Origin: Pseudaeromonas sp963677375
GTDB taxonomy: Bacteria > Pseudomonadota > Gammaproteobacteria > Enterobacterales > Aeromonadaceae
Direction: 5' to 3'
DNA length: 64,000 nt
NCBI GenBank assembly: GCA_963677375.2
Contig: CAXXIF010000006.1
Location: 1 to 64,000, forward strand
Shown piece after piece: positions 10,024-18,494 of this stretch (its first letter is position 1; each line of letters opens with the position of its first letter). The notes beneath the pieces were generated by a model. That model had not been told where the DNA came from, did no database searches, and was given only the letters and a program-made list of their open reading frames with translations. The translations under genes were made by a program, and so were the position numbers.

Positions 10024-10061
10024 CGTTGAATGCAATCACCGCGCGGTGATTGCATTCAACG
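10024..10061. repeat. Perfect 38-bp palindrome between kdsB and fbp
   Basis: Two 19-base arms (left arm CGTTGAATGCAATCACCGC) meet with no spacer. As RNA on either strand it would form a very stable hairpin. No T run follows on the plus strand, so it is not a classical intrinsic terminator. It may end or protect the kdsB operon transcript, or be a protein-binding or cruciform site. Confidence 0.9.
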
Positions 10062-10201
10062 TCCACTTCCTGTGCCCCTTCCTGTTGCTGATTATCGGGC
10101 TATGTCGGTTTCTTAATCGTGCTGAAACGATTCTTCTTGATCTGAAGACCTATTTCCATTCTATGATGAAAGCGATTTCAACCTGTACATGGAGCGACGA
10201 T

Positions 10202-11233
10202 ATGCAGAGCCAAAAAGGGATCACCCTCGGTGAATTCATCATCCGCCAACAAGCGGATTTCCCCCATGCGACCGGTGAGTTGAGTTCATTGCTGGCCTCG
10301 ATCCGTCTGGCGGCAAAGATCGTCAATCGGGAAATCAATCAAGCCGGGATCAGCGATATTCTTGGCAGCATGGGGCAGGACAACGTTCAGGGTGAAGAGC
10401 AGCAGAAACTGGACTGGTTTGCCAATGAGCGCTTCAAGGCGGCGTTGGCTGCACGGGGGGAGGTGTGTGGGCTCGCCTCCGAGGAAGAAGAGAATTTTGT
10501 GGCCTTCGAGCCCCTACCCGAGAAGCGATCCAAGTATGTGGTGCTGATTGACCCTCTAGATGGCTCCTCAAACATCGATGTTAATGTGTCTGTTGGCACC
10601 ATATTTTCTATTTACCGCCGCGTGACTTCTGTGGGGACTCCCGTACAGATGGCTGATTTTCTGCAAGCCGGTCAGCAGCAGGTTGCCGCGGGTTATATCA
10701 TTTATGGCTCCTCCACCATGCTGGTTTACAGCACCGGCCAGGGTGTGAATGGTTTTACCTTGGACCCTTCGATCGGTTGCTTCTATCTCTCCCATCCCGA
10801 TCTGCGTATCCCGGCTACGGGTCGTACCTATTCGGTAAATGAGGGTAACTACCTGAAGTTTCCAGCTGGGGTAAAACAGTACCTGAAATATTGTCAGGCT
10901 CAGGATGAAACCACCCAGCGCCCCTACACTTCGCGCTATATCGGCTCCCTGGTCTCGGATTTTCATCGCAACCTGCTGAAAGGGGGGATCTATATGTATC
11001 CATCCGGAACTAATTCTCCGCAAGGGAAATTGCGGTTGTTGTATGAGTGCAACCCGTTGGCGTTTCTGGTCGAACAGGCAGGCGGGATCGCCAGCGATGG
11101 TTTCCGGCGGATACTGGATCTACTGCCGACCAGCTTGCACCAGCGTTCGCCATTCTTTGTGGGGTCGACAACCATGGTCGAGCAGTTACAGCGACTGATG
11201 CGCGAGCACTCGGGGGATATTGCCCCGCAATAA
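10202..11233 (+). CDS. fbp: Class 1 fructose-1,6-bisphosphatase
   Basis: Gluconeogenic enzyme that hydrolyses fructose 1,6-bisphosphate to fructose 6-phosphate. The 343-residue product matches E. coli Fbp closely. Metal- and substrate-site motifs are LASEEEENFV, DPLDGSSNIDVNVSVGTIFSIYR, YVVYGSS-like IIYGSSTMLVYSTGQGV, RYIGSLVSDFHRNLLKGGIYMYP and LLYECNPLAFLVEQAGG. The frame is open upstream to 10046, but the ATG at 10202 has a ribosome-binding site (GGAG) and gives the family N-terminus (TLGEFIIRQ). It is convergent with gltA. Confidence 0.96.
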   Translation: MQSQKGITLGEFIIRQQADFPHATGELSSLLASIRLAAKIVNREINQAGISDILGSMGQDNVQGEEQQKLDWFANERFKAALAARGEVCGLASEEEENFVAFEPLPEKRSKYVVLIDPLDGSSNIDVNVSVGTIFSIYRRVTSVGTPVQMADFLQAGQQQVAAGYIIYGSSTMLVYSTGQGVNGFTLDPSIGCFYLSHPDLRIPATGRTYSVNEGNYLKFPAGVKQYLKYCQAQDETTQRPYTSRYIGSLVSDFHRNLLKGGIYMYPSGTNSPQGKLRLLYECNPLAFLVEQAGGIASDGFRRILDLLPTSLHQRSPFFVGSTTMVEQLQRLMREHSGDIAPQ

Positions 11234-11240
11234 ATAAAAC

Positions 11241-11264
11241 AGGCGGTCCGAGGACCGCCTGTTC
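11241..11264. terminator. Probable bidirectional terminator between fbp and gltA
   Basis: Inverted repeat AGGCGGTCC/GGACCGCCT with a two-base loop, placed between the convergent fbp and gltA stops. The plus side has only a short T tract (GTTCG); the minus side reads GTTTTATTTA after the stem. Confidence 0.7.
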
Positions 11265-11281
11265 GTGACGACGCGCGGGGG

Positions 11282-12571
11282 TTAGCGCTCGTTGAGTGGT
11301 AACACATGACGGGTCGGTGCGCCTGTGTAGAGCTGGCGTGGACGACCAATCTTACTGGCGGGATCAGATTGCATCTCGGTCCAGTGGGAGATCCAGCCAA
11401 TGGTCCGGGCCAAGGCAAAGATCACGGTAAACATGGACGTCGGGATACCGATAGCGCTCAGAATGATCCCCGAGTAGAAATCCACATTCGGATAGAGTTT
11501 CTTGTCGGCAAAGTAGGGGTCAGACAGCGCAATGCGCTCCAGCTCCATGGCCACATCCAGCAAGGGGTGGTCGGTGACATTCAACTCACGCAGTACTTCG
11601 TGGCAAGTGTCCCGCATAACGGTGGCTCTAGGGTCGTAGTTTTTGTATACGCGATGACCAAAGCCCATCAGGCGGAACGGATCATTCTTGTCTTTGGCTC
11701 GCTCCACGTAATTGGGGATCCGCTCTACCGAACCGATCTCCTGCAGCATCTTCAGACAGGCTTCATTGGCGCCACCGTGTGCCGGTCCCCACAAGGAGGC
11801 AATCCCGGCAGCAATACAGGCGAATGGATTCGCGCCGGATGAACCGGCCAGACGGACGCTGGAGGTGGAGGCGTTCTGCTCGTGGTCGGCATGGAGGATG
11901 AAGATCCGGTCCATGGCGCGTTCGATAACCGGGTTAACTTTGTACTCTTCACAAGGGACCGAGAACATCATATGCAGGAAGTTCCCGGCATAGCTGAGGT
12001 CATTGCGTGGGTACATGAATGGCTGGCCAATGGAATACTTGTAGGACATGGCCGCCAGGGTCGGCATCTTGGAAATCAAGCGGAATGCCGCAATTTCCCG
12101 GTGTTTAGGATTATTGATGTCTAGAGAGTCGTGATAGAAGGCCGACAGTGTGCCAGCTACCCCGCACATGATCGCCATGGGGTGCGAGTCGCGACGGAAC
12201 GCCTTGAACAGGGATGTCATCTGTTCATGGACCATAGTGTGGCGGATCACCCGGGAGCTGAAGTCCAAAGACTGTTCACTATTGGGTAGTTCACCATTCA
12301 GCAACAAATAACAGACTTGCAGATAGTCGGCATGCAGTGCCAGCTCTGCAATCGGATAGCCTCGATGCAGCAAGATACCCCTGTCGCCATCGATATAGGT
12401 GATTTTTGATTCGCAGGAGGCAGTAGACAAAAAGCCTGGGTCATAGGTGAAATAGCCGTGGGCGCCGAGGGCGCGCACATCAATAACTTCGGGGCCTTCA
12501 GTACCCACCAGAATGGGTAATTCGATGGGGTCGCGGCCCGGAATGTGTAGGGTGGCTATTTTTTCAGCCAT
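11282..12571 (-). CDS. gltA: Type II citrate synthase GltA
   Basis: Condenses acetyl-CoA with oxaloacetate, the first step of the TCA cycle. The 429-residue protein has the gammaproteobacterial hexameric (type II) form. Active-site motifs are LHADHEQNASTSSVR, WGPAHGGANEA, MGFGHRVYKNYDPRA and VDFYSGI, the last carrying the catalytic aspartate. The ATG at 12571 is preceded by AAGGAGA, so it is preferred to the upstream TTG-type extension. It is divergent from sucA, as in E. coli, but without sdhCDAB between. Confidence 0.97.
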   Translation of the reverse strand: MAEKIATLHIPGRDPIELPILVGTEGPEVIDVRALGAHGYFTYDPGFLSTASCESKITYIDGDRGILLHRGYPIAELALHADYLQVCYLLLNGELPNSEQSLDFSSRVIRHTMVHEQMTSLFKAFRRDSHPMAIMCGVAGTLSAFYHDSLDINNPKHREIAAFRLISKMPTLAAMSYKYSIGQPFMYPRNDLSYAGNFLHMMFSVPCEEYKVNPVIERAMDRIFILHADHEQNASTSSVRLAGSSGANPFACIAAGIASLWGPAHGGANEACLKMLQEIGSVERIPNYVERAKDKNDPFRLMGFGHRVYKNYDPRATVMRDTCHEVLRELNVTDHPLLDVAMELERIALSDPYFADKKLYPNVDFYSGIILSAIGIPTSMFTVIFALARTIGWISHWTEMQSDPASKIGRPRQLYTGAPTRHVLPLNER

Positions 12572-13193
12572 AGCACGTCTCCTTTGCTTATAAATGTAGC
12601 AAGCCCTTGTCCTTAACAACCTTCATGCATCCACAGATGCAAAAAGACAGGGCCCAGATGTGGAGTATTTGTATCAGATGGGGGGGGCTTGTCAATTTTA
12701 CTGACCCTGTCTGGTTAATAACTCATCATAGACTGAGATCTGGCTTGGATTATTGATGTTTCATCTTTGTTGACGGTTTGTAATGAAACTGGGTGGGTGG
12801 ATATACTCGTTGCCAAGGTGTATGGCAATGAAGCGCTTTTTGTGAAATAACGGTTTTATATCGATTCTTGGGCAGATGATGGCGCAAATGGTATTTCCAA
12901 CCAAATGACAGCGTTTGCAAACAGGTTTTTGTAGAGGTTCCTGTTGCTGCATGAAGCAGAACACATGGTGACGAAACTGGGTTAACTGTTGATAATCAAA
13001 CAAGTTTTCTGGATTATCACTCGTCTGCCAGCAGTGAGGCATGGGCCAATAATAAAAATTTCCGTGATCGGTCCGTAATGGCTTCTTACCGCCTTCTTAA
13101 TGGGGATTCGGAACCTCCCTGTACGAATGTGCAAAGCGTGGTTCAGAATTACCCGAGTGAAGCTGCAAGGCAGTATCTGAATAAGGGATCACC
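12572..13193. other. Intergenic region between gltA and sucA; sdhCDAB absent
   Basis: A 622-base gap holding the gltA leader and promoter on one side and the sucA leader on the other. No succinate dehydrogenase coding sequence or remnant is recognisable. A 93-codon minus-strand frame (12761-13042) contains CKRC and a cysteine-rich stretch but has no recognised family or clear start site, so it is not called. A GGGAT-type ribosome-binding site precedes sucA. Confidence 0.8.
12668..12695 (-). promoter_or_regulatory. Likely sigma-70 promoter of gltA with an 8-G tract in the spacer
   Basis: On the minus strand a perfect -35 TTGACA (12690-12695) is followed after 16 bases by TACAAA (12668-12673). 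The spacer contains eight consecutive C residues on the minus strand (G at 12680-12687). The transcript would start about 90 bases before the gltA ATG. Confidence 0.6.
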
Positions 13194-15995
13194 ATGCACA
13201 ACGGCCAAATGACCGCCTGGATTGAGTCCTCCCACTTGGCGGGAGCGAATGCGAGTTACATTGAGGATTTGTACGAATCCTTTCTACAAAATCCCTCTTC
13301 GGTCAGCGAAGAATGGCAACAACACTTTAGTGAAGTCAATGCCGGGGTGGATGAACAGGCCCATACCCCGGTTCGGGAGTATTTCCGTCGCTTGGCGATG
13401 ACCGGACACTCCCGACAGTCGATGGTCGAAGTGAAGACTGACATTCGTCAGATCCGGGTGTTACAACTCATCAATGCCTATCGCAGTTGCGGACATCAGG
13501 TCGCTAACTTGGATCCGCTAGGTTTGTGGCAACGTGGCCCGGTCAGTGAGCTGGACCCTGCGTATTACGAATTCAGCGAAGGGGACATGGATACCCGCTT
13601 CAATGTCGGCTCCTATGTGGGCGGCTTGCCCACCATGAGTCTGCGGGATCTGCTCTCTTCGTTACAGAAAACCTATTGCGCGACTATCGGTGCCGAGTAC
13701 ATGCACATGAACTCCATCGAAGAGAAGCGCTGGATCCAGTCCCGGCTGGAGTCTACCGAAGGACAGCCTAATTTTTCCCGCGAAGAGCGGCAGCAGATCC
13801 TGCGTGATTTGACGGCGGCAGAAGGGCTGGAGCGATATCTGGGGGCCAAGTTCCCCGGGGCCAAACGTTTCTCTCTGGAAGGGGGAGACATGCTGGTGCC
13901 GATGATCAAGACCCTACTGCGGGAGGCTGGATCGGTCGGAACCCAGGAAGCTGTGATCGGCATGGCGCATCGTGGGCGCCTGAATATGCTGATCAACGTC
14001 TTGGGCAAGCGCTCGCAGGAGCTGTTTGACGAGTTTGCGGGCAAACATGGTGAATCCTGGGGTACCGGTGATGTGAAATACCATCAAGGTTTTTCCTCGG
14101 ACTTTGCCACTGAGGGTGGCAATGTTCACTTGGCTCTGGCTTTTAATCCCTCTCATTTGGAAATCGTGAACCCTGTGGTGGTTGGTTCGGTTCGCGCTCG
14201 CCTGGATCGGCTCGGTGACCCCACAGGTATCAAGGTGCTGCCCATCACCATTCATGGAGATTCAGCGATGTCGGGGCAGGGGGTTGTCGCCGAAACGTTC
14301 AACATGTCCCAGACCCGGGCTTTTAGCGTCGGCGGGACAGTCCGGATTGTCATCAATAATCAGATTGGTTTCACCACCTCCAACCCGGAGGATACCCGCT
14401 CAACCCTGTATTGCACCGATATCGCCAAGATGGTTCAGGCGCCGATCCTCCACGTCAATGGCGATGATCCCGATGCGGTTATTTTCGTGACCAAGCTGGC
14501 CCTCGAGTTCCGAAATACCTTCCGTCGGGATGTGGTGATTGACTTGGTTTGTTATCGCCGCAATGGACATAACGAGGCCGATGAACCAACGGCTACCCAA
14601 CCGTTGATGTATCAGAAGATCAAACAGCACCCGACCACCCGACAGCTCTACGGCGAACGTCTGGCCTACAGTGGCATTTTCACTGATGCCGAAGTGGAGC
14701 AGTTGGTGACGGATTATCGTACCGCGTTGGACAAGGGAGCCTGTGTGGTTCCCGAATGGCGTCCGATCGGGCAGCAGTATCAGCAAAACTGGACACCCTA
14801 TCTCGGTCACGATTGGGACATCGCTTATGACTCCTCCTGCGCCCGTGATGAACTCAAGGTGTTGGGTGAGCAGCTGTGTTGCTATCCGGAGGGTCATGAG
14901 CTGCAACGGCAGGTGCAAAAAGTGTACGACGACCGGTTGCTGATGAGTCGAGGTGAAAAGCTGGTGGATTGGGGATTCGCCGAGAATCTGGCCTATGCCA
15001 CCCTGGTCAAGGCGGGTTTTCCTGTGCGCCTGACTGGTCAGGACTCCGGGCGCGGCACCTTCTTCCACCGTCATGCGGTCCTGCATAATCAACAAGATGC
15101 CAGCACTTATGTTCCATTGAAACATATCAGTCCGGTTCAGGGGCCGTTCGAAGTCTATGATTCGGTACTGTCTGAAGAGGCGGTGCTGGCCTTTGAATAC
15201 GGCTATGCCACGGCAGCCCCTGCGGGTCTGACCATCTGGGAAGCGCAATTTGGTGATTTTGCCAATGGAGCCCAGGTGGTCATCGATCAGTTTGTCTCTT
15301 CCGGAGAGCAAAAATGGGGGCGTCTGTGTGGCCTGACACTGTTTTTGCCTCATGGCTACGAGGGGCAGGGACCGGAACACTCCTCGGCGCGTCCTGAGCG
15401 TTACCTGCAATTATGCGCCCAGCACAATATGCAGATCTGCATGCCGACCACTCCGGCCCAGGTGTTTCATATGTTGCGTCGACAGATGGTCAGACCCATG
15501 CGCAGGCCTCTCATCGTCTTCACGCCCAAGTCATTGCTGCGCCATCCACAAGCAGTTTCAACTCTGGATGAGCTGGCCCATGGTCACTTCCTGAATGTGA
15601 TTGGTGAGCAGGATGAACATCAACCAGAGGCCGTGACCCGGATCGTGATGTGCTCGGGTAAGGTTTATTATGATCTGCTGGAGGCTCGGCGCAAAGGCGA
15701 ACTCAAGCATGTGGCATTGGTGCGGATTGAACAGTTGTACCCGTTTCCCAGTGCAGAACTGATCGAGGTGCTGGCTCCTTATTCGCATGTGAAAGAGTTC
15801 ATCTGGTGTCAGGAGGAGCCGCAAAATCAGGGGGCCTGGTATTGTAGCCAGCACCATTTCAATGAAGCCTTACCTGCGGGTTCCAGAGTGCGGTATGCCG
15901 GGCGGCCGGCGTCGGCTTCGCCAGCGGTTGGCTATATCTCATTGCACCTCAAACAACAAAAAGCTTTGGTAGAAGAGGCATTGGGGTTGGCCTGA
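13194..15995 (+). CDS. sucA: 2-oxoglutarate dehydrogenase E1 component SucA
   Basis: Thiamine-diphosphate E1 subunit of the 2-oxoglutarate dehydrogenase complex, which decarboxylates 2-oxoglutarate and passes the succinyl group to SucB. The 933-residue length is normal. Motifs seen are the N-terminal YIEDLYESFLQNPSSVSEEW, IGMAHRGRLNMLINVLGK, the cofactor region GDSAMSGQGVVAETFNMS with VIVINNQ-like RIVINNQIGFTTSNP, and RRNGHNEADEPTATQP. The C-terminal half has GQDSGRGTFFHRHAVLHNQ and LPHGYEGQGPEHSSAR. It is the first gene of sucABCD; the ATG has an AAGGGA site upstream. Confidence 0.97.
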   Translation: MHNGQMTAWIESSHLAGANASYIEDLYESFLQNPSSVSEEWQQHFSEVNAGVDEQAHTPVREYFRRLAMTGHSRQSMVEVKTDIRQIRVLQLINAYRSCGHQVANLDPLGLWQRGPVSELDPAYYEFSEGDMDTRFNVGSYVGGLPTMSLRDLLSSLQKTYCATIGAEYMHMNSIEEKRWIQSRLESTEGQPNFSREERQQILRDLTAAEGLERYLGAKFPGAKRFSLEGGDMLVPMIKTLLREAGSVGTQEAVIGMAHRGRLNMLINVLGKRSQELFDEFAGKHGESWGTGDVKYHQGFSSDFATEGGNVHLALAFNPSHLEIVNPVVVGSVRARLDRLGDPTGIKVLPITIHGDSAMSGQGVVAETFNMSQTRAFSVGGTVRIVINNQIGFTTSNPEDTRSTLYCTDIAKMVQAPILHVNGDDPDAVIFVTKLALEFRNTFRRDVVIDLVCYRRNGHNEADEPTATQPLMYQKIKQHPTTRQLYGERLAYSGIFTDAEVEQLVTDYRTALDKGACVVPEWRPIGQQYQQNWTPYLGHDWDIAYDSSCARDELKVLGEQLCCYPEGHELQRQVQKVYDDRLLMSRGEKLVDWGFAENLAYATLVKAGFPVRLTGQDSGRGTFFHRHAVLHNQQDASTYVPLKHISPVQGPFEVYDSVLSEEAVLAFEYGYATAAPAGLTIWEAQFGDFANGAQVVIDQFVSSGEQKWGRLCGLTLFLPHGYEGQGPEHSSARPERYLQLCAQHNMQICMPTTPAQVFHMLRRQMVRPMRRPLIVFTPKSLLRHPQAVSTLDELAHGHFLNVIGEQDEHQPEAVTRIVMCSGKVYYDLLEARRKGELKHVALVRIEQLYPFPSAELIEVLAPYSHVKEFIWCQEEPQNQGAWYCSQHHFNEALPAGSRVRYAGRPASASPAVGYISLHLKQQKALVEEALGLA

Positions 15996-16062
15996 GCTCA
16001 ACAACAGATAACCCCTGGCAAGCCTTATATCGTCAGCGCCAGAATTGACAAGGAAAAGTAGC

Positions 16063-17271
16063 ATGACCGTTGAGATCCGAGTTCCCGAGCTACCTGAATC
16101 AGTTGCCGATGCCACCGTGGGCGATTGGCACAAGAATGTCGGTGAATATGTTAAAGCCGGGGAGCTATTGGTTGACATCGAGACCGACAAAGTCGTTCTC
16201 GAAGTACCGGCTCCGGAAGATGGCATATTGGTGAGCATACTGTTTGAACGAGGCAGTACTGTGACGTCCAAACAACTGCTGGCTCAGTTGCAAGCAGGAG
16301 GCGTTGTTGCAGCCCCCCAAGCGGTGATGCCATCTGATGAACAGCATAAAGATGCAGATGTACTCACTCCTTCGGTGCGTCGATTACTGGCCGAACAAGG
16401 GGTTGATCCGGCGCTGCTGGTGGGTACTGGCAAGGGGGGACGTATTACCCGTGAGGATGTCAGCCGTCATCTGTCCGTTCAGGCGGCTCCCGCTCCTGCT
16501 GTCGTGACCCCAGCCGCTGTCGTACCTGCCGTTACGCCCCAACAACCGGTCGCCGAGAAAACCAGCAGCATCCGGGAAGAGAAACGGGTGCCAATGACCC
16601 GACTGCGCCAACGCGTCGCCGAGCGATTGCTGGATGCCAAGAATACAACGGCCATGTTGACCACCTTTAACGAGGTCAATATGAAACCAATTATGGATAT
16701 CCGGAAGGGATATCAGGAACGTTTCGAGAAGCGTCATGATATCAAACTGGGCTTTATGTCGTTTTATGTGCGTGCCGTGACTGAAGCCCTGAAACGTTAT
16801 CCAATCGTCAATGCCTCCATCGATAACAATGAGATTGTCTACCACAACTACTTTGATATCAGTATTGCCGTGTCGACTGAGCGTGGGTTGGTGACTCCGG
16901 TACTGCGTGACTGCGACAGCATGTCATTGGCCGATATTGAACGCGGGATTAAGTCATTGGCGGACAAGGCTCGGGATGGTAAGTTGACGGTGGATGACCT
17001 TTCCGGTGGCAACTTCACCATCACCAACGGCGGTGTCTTTGGCTCCCTCATGTCAACGCCGATCATTAATCCACCACAGAGTGCCATTCTGGGGATGCAC
17101 AAGATCCAGGATAGGCCCATGGCGGTTAACGGTCAGGTGGTGATCTTGCCGATGATGTATCTGGCGCTTTCTTATGATCACCGCATCATCGACGGACGTG
17201 ACTCGGTAGGCTTTCTGGTAACGGTCAAGGAGTTGTTGGAAGACCCGACCCGCCTGCTACTGGACATCTAA
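16063..17271 (+). CDS. sucB: Dihydrolipoyl succinyltransferase E2 component SucB
   Basis: Core E2 of 2-oxoglutarate dehydrogenase, moving the succinyl group from lipoate to CoA. It is 402 residues. An N-terminal lipoyl domain has the modified lysine at 43 (ETDKVVLEV). An Ala/Pro linker and the peripheral-subunit-binding domain (LTPSVRRLLAEQGVDP...GRITREDV, about 107-140) follow. The C-terminal catalytic domain ends in LSYDHRIIDGRDSVGF, which carries the catalytic His and Asp. The ATG at 16063 follows an AAGGAAAAG site 67 bases after sucA. Confidence 0.97.
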   Translation: MTVEIRVPELPESVADATVGDWHKNVGEYVKAGELLVDIETDKVVLEVPAPEDGILVSILFERGSTVTSKQLLAQLQAGGVVAAPQAVMPSDEQHKDADVLTPSVRRLLAEQGVDPALLVGTGKGGRITREDVSRHLSVQAAPAPAVVTPAAVVPAVTPQQPVAEKTSSIREEKRVPMTRLRQRVAERLLDAKNTTAMLTTFNEVNMKPIMDIRKGYQERFEKRHDIKLGFMSFYVRAVTEALKRYPIVNASIDNNEIVYHNYFDISIAVSTERGLVTPVLRDCDSMSLADIERGIKSLADKARDGKLTVDDLSGGNFTITNGGVFGSLMSTPIINPPQSAILGMHKIQDRPMAVNGQVVILPMMYLALSYDHRIIDGRDSVGFLVTVKELLEDPTRLLLDI

Positions 17272-17279
17272 CATTCTTC

Positions 17280-17301
17280 TCCGGCGCTTCGAGCGCCGGA
17301 A
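17280..17301 (+). other. Intercistronic hairpin between sucB and sucC
   Basis: Inverted repeat TCCGGCGCT/AGCGCCGGA with loop TCG and no T run. It could act as an RNA-processing or mRNA-stability element that sets the SucAB to SucCD ratio; termination is unlikely. Confidence 0.6.
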
Positions 17302-17324
17302 TTTCACAACAGGGATTGAGTGTC

Positions 17325-18494
17325 ATGAATTTGCACGAATATCAGGCAAAACAACTATTTGCCGAATTTGGTCTGCCGGTACCTGCCGGGATGGCCTGTG
17401 AAAGTGCCCAAGAAGCCGTTGATGCGGCGACTGCCTTGGGGCAAGACAAGTGGGTCGTCAAGTGTCAGGTTCATGCTGGCGGCCGGGGTAAAGCCGGTGG
17501 CGTCAAGGTGGCGACCAGTAAAGAGGACGTTCGCGCCTTTGCCGAGCTGTGGTTGGGCAAGAATCTAGTTACTTATCAGACCGATGCCAAGGGGCAACCG
17601 GTCAACAAGATCCTGGTGGAGACTTGTACTTCGATTGCTAAAGAGCTCTATCTGGGAGCCGTGGTGGATCGTGCTTCGCGGCGGGTAGTTTTCATGGCCT
17701 CCACCGAGGGCGGGATGGAGATCGAAAAGGTGGCTCACGAGACACCGGATCTAATCCACAAGGCAATTTTGGACCCACTGACGGGTCCGCAAGCCTATCA
17801 GGCCCGTGAACTGGGCTTCAAACTCGGTCTTAATGCGGCACAGCTCAAACAGTTCACCTCCATCTTCCTGGGGCTGGGCAAGATGTTTATTACTCATGAT
17901 CTGGCACTGCTGGAGATCAACCCGCTGGTCATCACCGGAAATGGGGATCTGCTGTGTCTGGATGGCAAGATCAACATTGACTCCAATGCCTTGTATCGCC
18001 AGCCCAAGCTGCGCGAAATGCATGATGTGAGTCAGGAGGATGAGCGTGAAGCCCATGCTGCCCAGTGGGAGCTGAACTATGTCGCGCTCGATGGCAGCAT
18101 CGGCTGCATGGTCAATGGTGCAGGTCTGGCCATGGGCACCATGGATATCATCAAACACCACGGCGGATTGCCGGCTAACTTCCTTGATGTGGGCGGTGGT
18201 GCCACCAAGGAGCGCGTGACCGAAGCGTTCAAGATCATCCTCTCGGATGACAAGGTAAAAGCGGTACTGGTGAATATTTTCGGCGGTATCGTGCGGTGTG
18301 ATCTGATTGCCGATGGCATCATAGGTGCGGTCGCCGAGGTCGGTGTCAAGGTGCCTGTGGTGGTGCGTCTGGAAGGTAACAATGCCGAGCTGGGCTCAGA
18401 ACGCCTGGCGCAGAGTGGTTTGAATATTATTGCTGCCAAGAGTCTGACGGATGCGGCAGTACAGGTAGTGAAGGCAGCGGAGGCCGTGGCATGA
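17325..18494 (+). CDS. sucC: Succinyl-CoA synthetase beta subunit SucC
   Basis: ADP-forming succinyl-CoA synthetase beta subunit, 389 residues. The N-terminal ATP-grasp domain starts MNLHEYQAKQLFAEFGLPVP with KCQVHAGGRGKAGGVK. The region ALLEINPLVITGNGDLLCLDGKI supplies metal ligands, and NGAGLAMGTMDII, FLDVGGGA and NIFGGIVRCDLIA form the C-terminal domain. The ATG at 17325 is preferred to a TTG nine bases upstream. The stop overlaps the sucD start by four bases (ATGA), ensuring balanced subunits. Confidence 0.97.
   Translation: MNLHEYQAKQLFAEFGLPVPAGMACESAQEAVDAATALGQDKWVVKCQVHAGGRGKAGGVKVATSKEDVRAFAELWLGKNLVTYQTDAKGQPVNKILVETCTSIAKELYLGAVVDRASRRVVFMASTEGGMEIEKVAHETPDLIHKAILDPLTGPQAYQARELGFKLGLNAAQLKQFTSIFLGLGKMFITHDLALLEINPLVITGNGDLLCLDGKINIDSNALYRQPKLREMHDVSQEDEREAHAAQWELNYVALDGSIGCMVNGAGLAMGTMDIIKHHGGLPANFLDVGGGATKERVTEAFKIILSDDKVKAVLVNIFGGIVRCDLIADGIIGAVAEVGVKVPVVVRLEGNNAELGSERLAQSGLNIIAAKSLTDAAVQVVKAAEAVA

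Noticed and set aside
10046..10201. N-terminal extension of fbp in the same frame
   Set aside because: The extension starts within the palindrome region and would add a hydrophobic stretch that class 1 enzymes lack; the ATG at 10202 has a ribosome-binding site and the family N-terminus.
12761..13042. A 93-codon minus-strand frame with CKRC in the gltA-sucA gap
   Set aside because: No clear ribosome-binding site or recognised family. The cysteine-rich patch is suggestive but not enough to call a gene.
14400..15410. A 336-codon minus-strand frame opposite sucA
   Set aside because: Antisense shadow of a conserved gene with no recognisable protein features.
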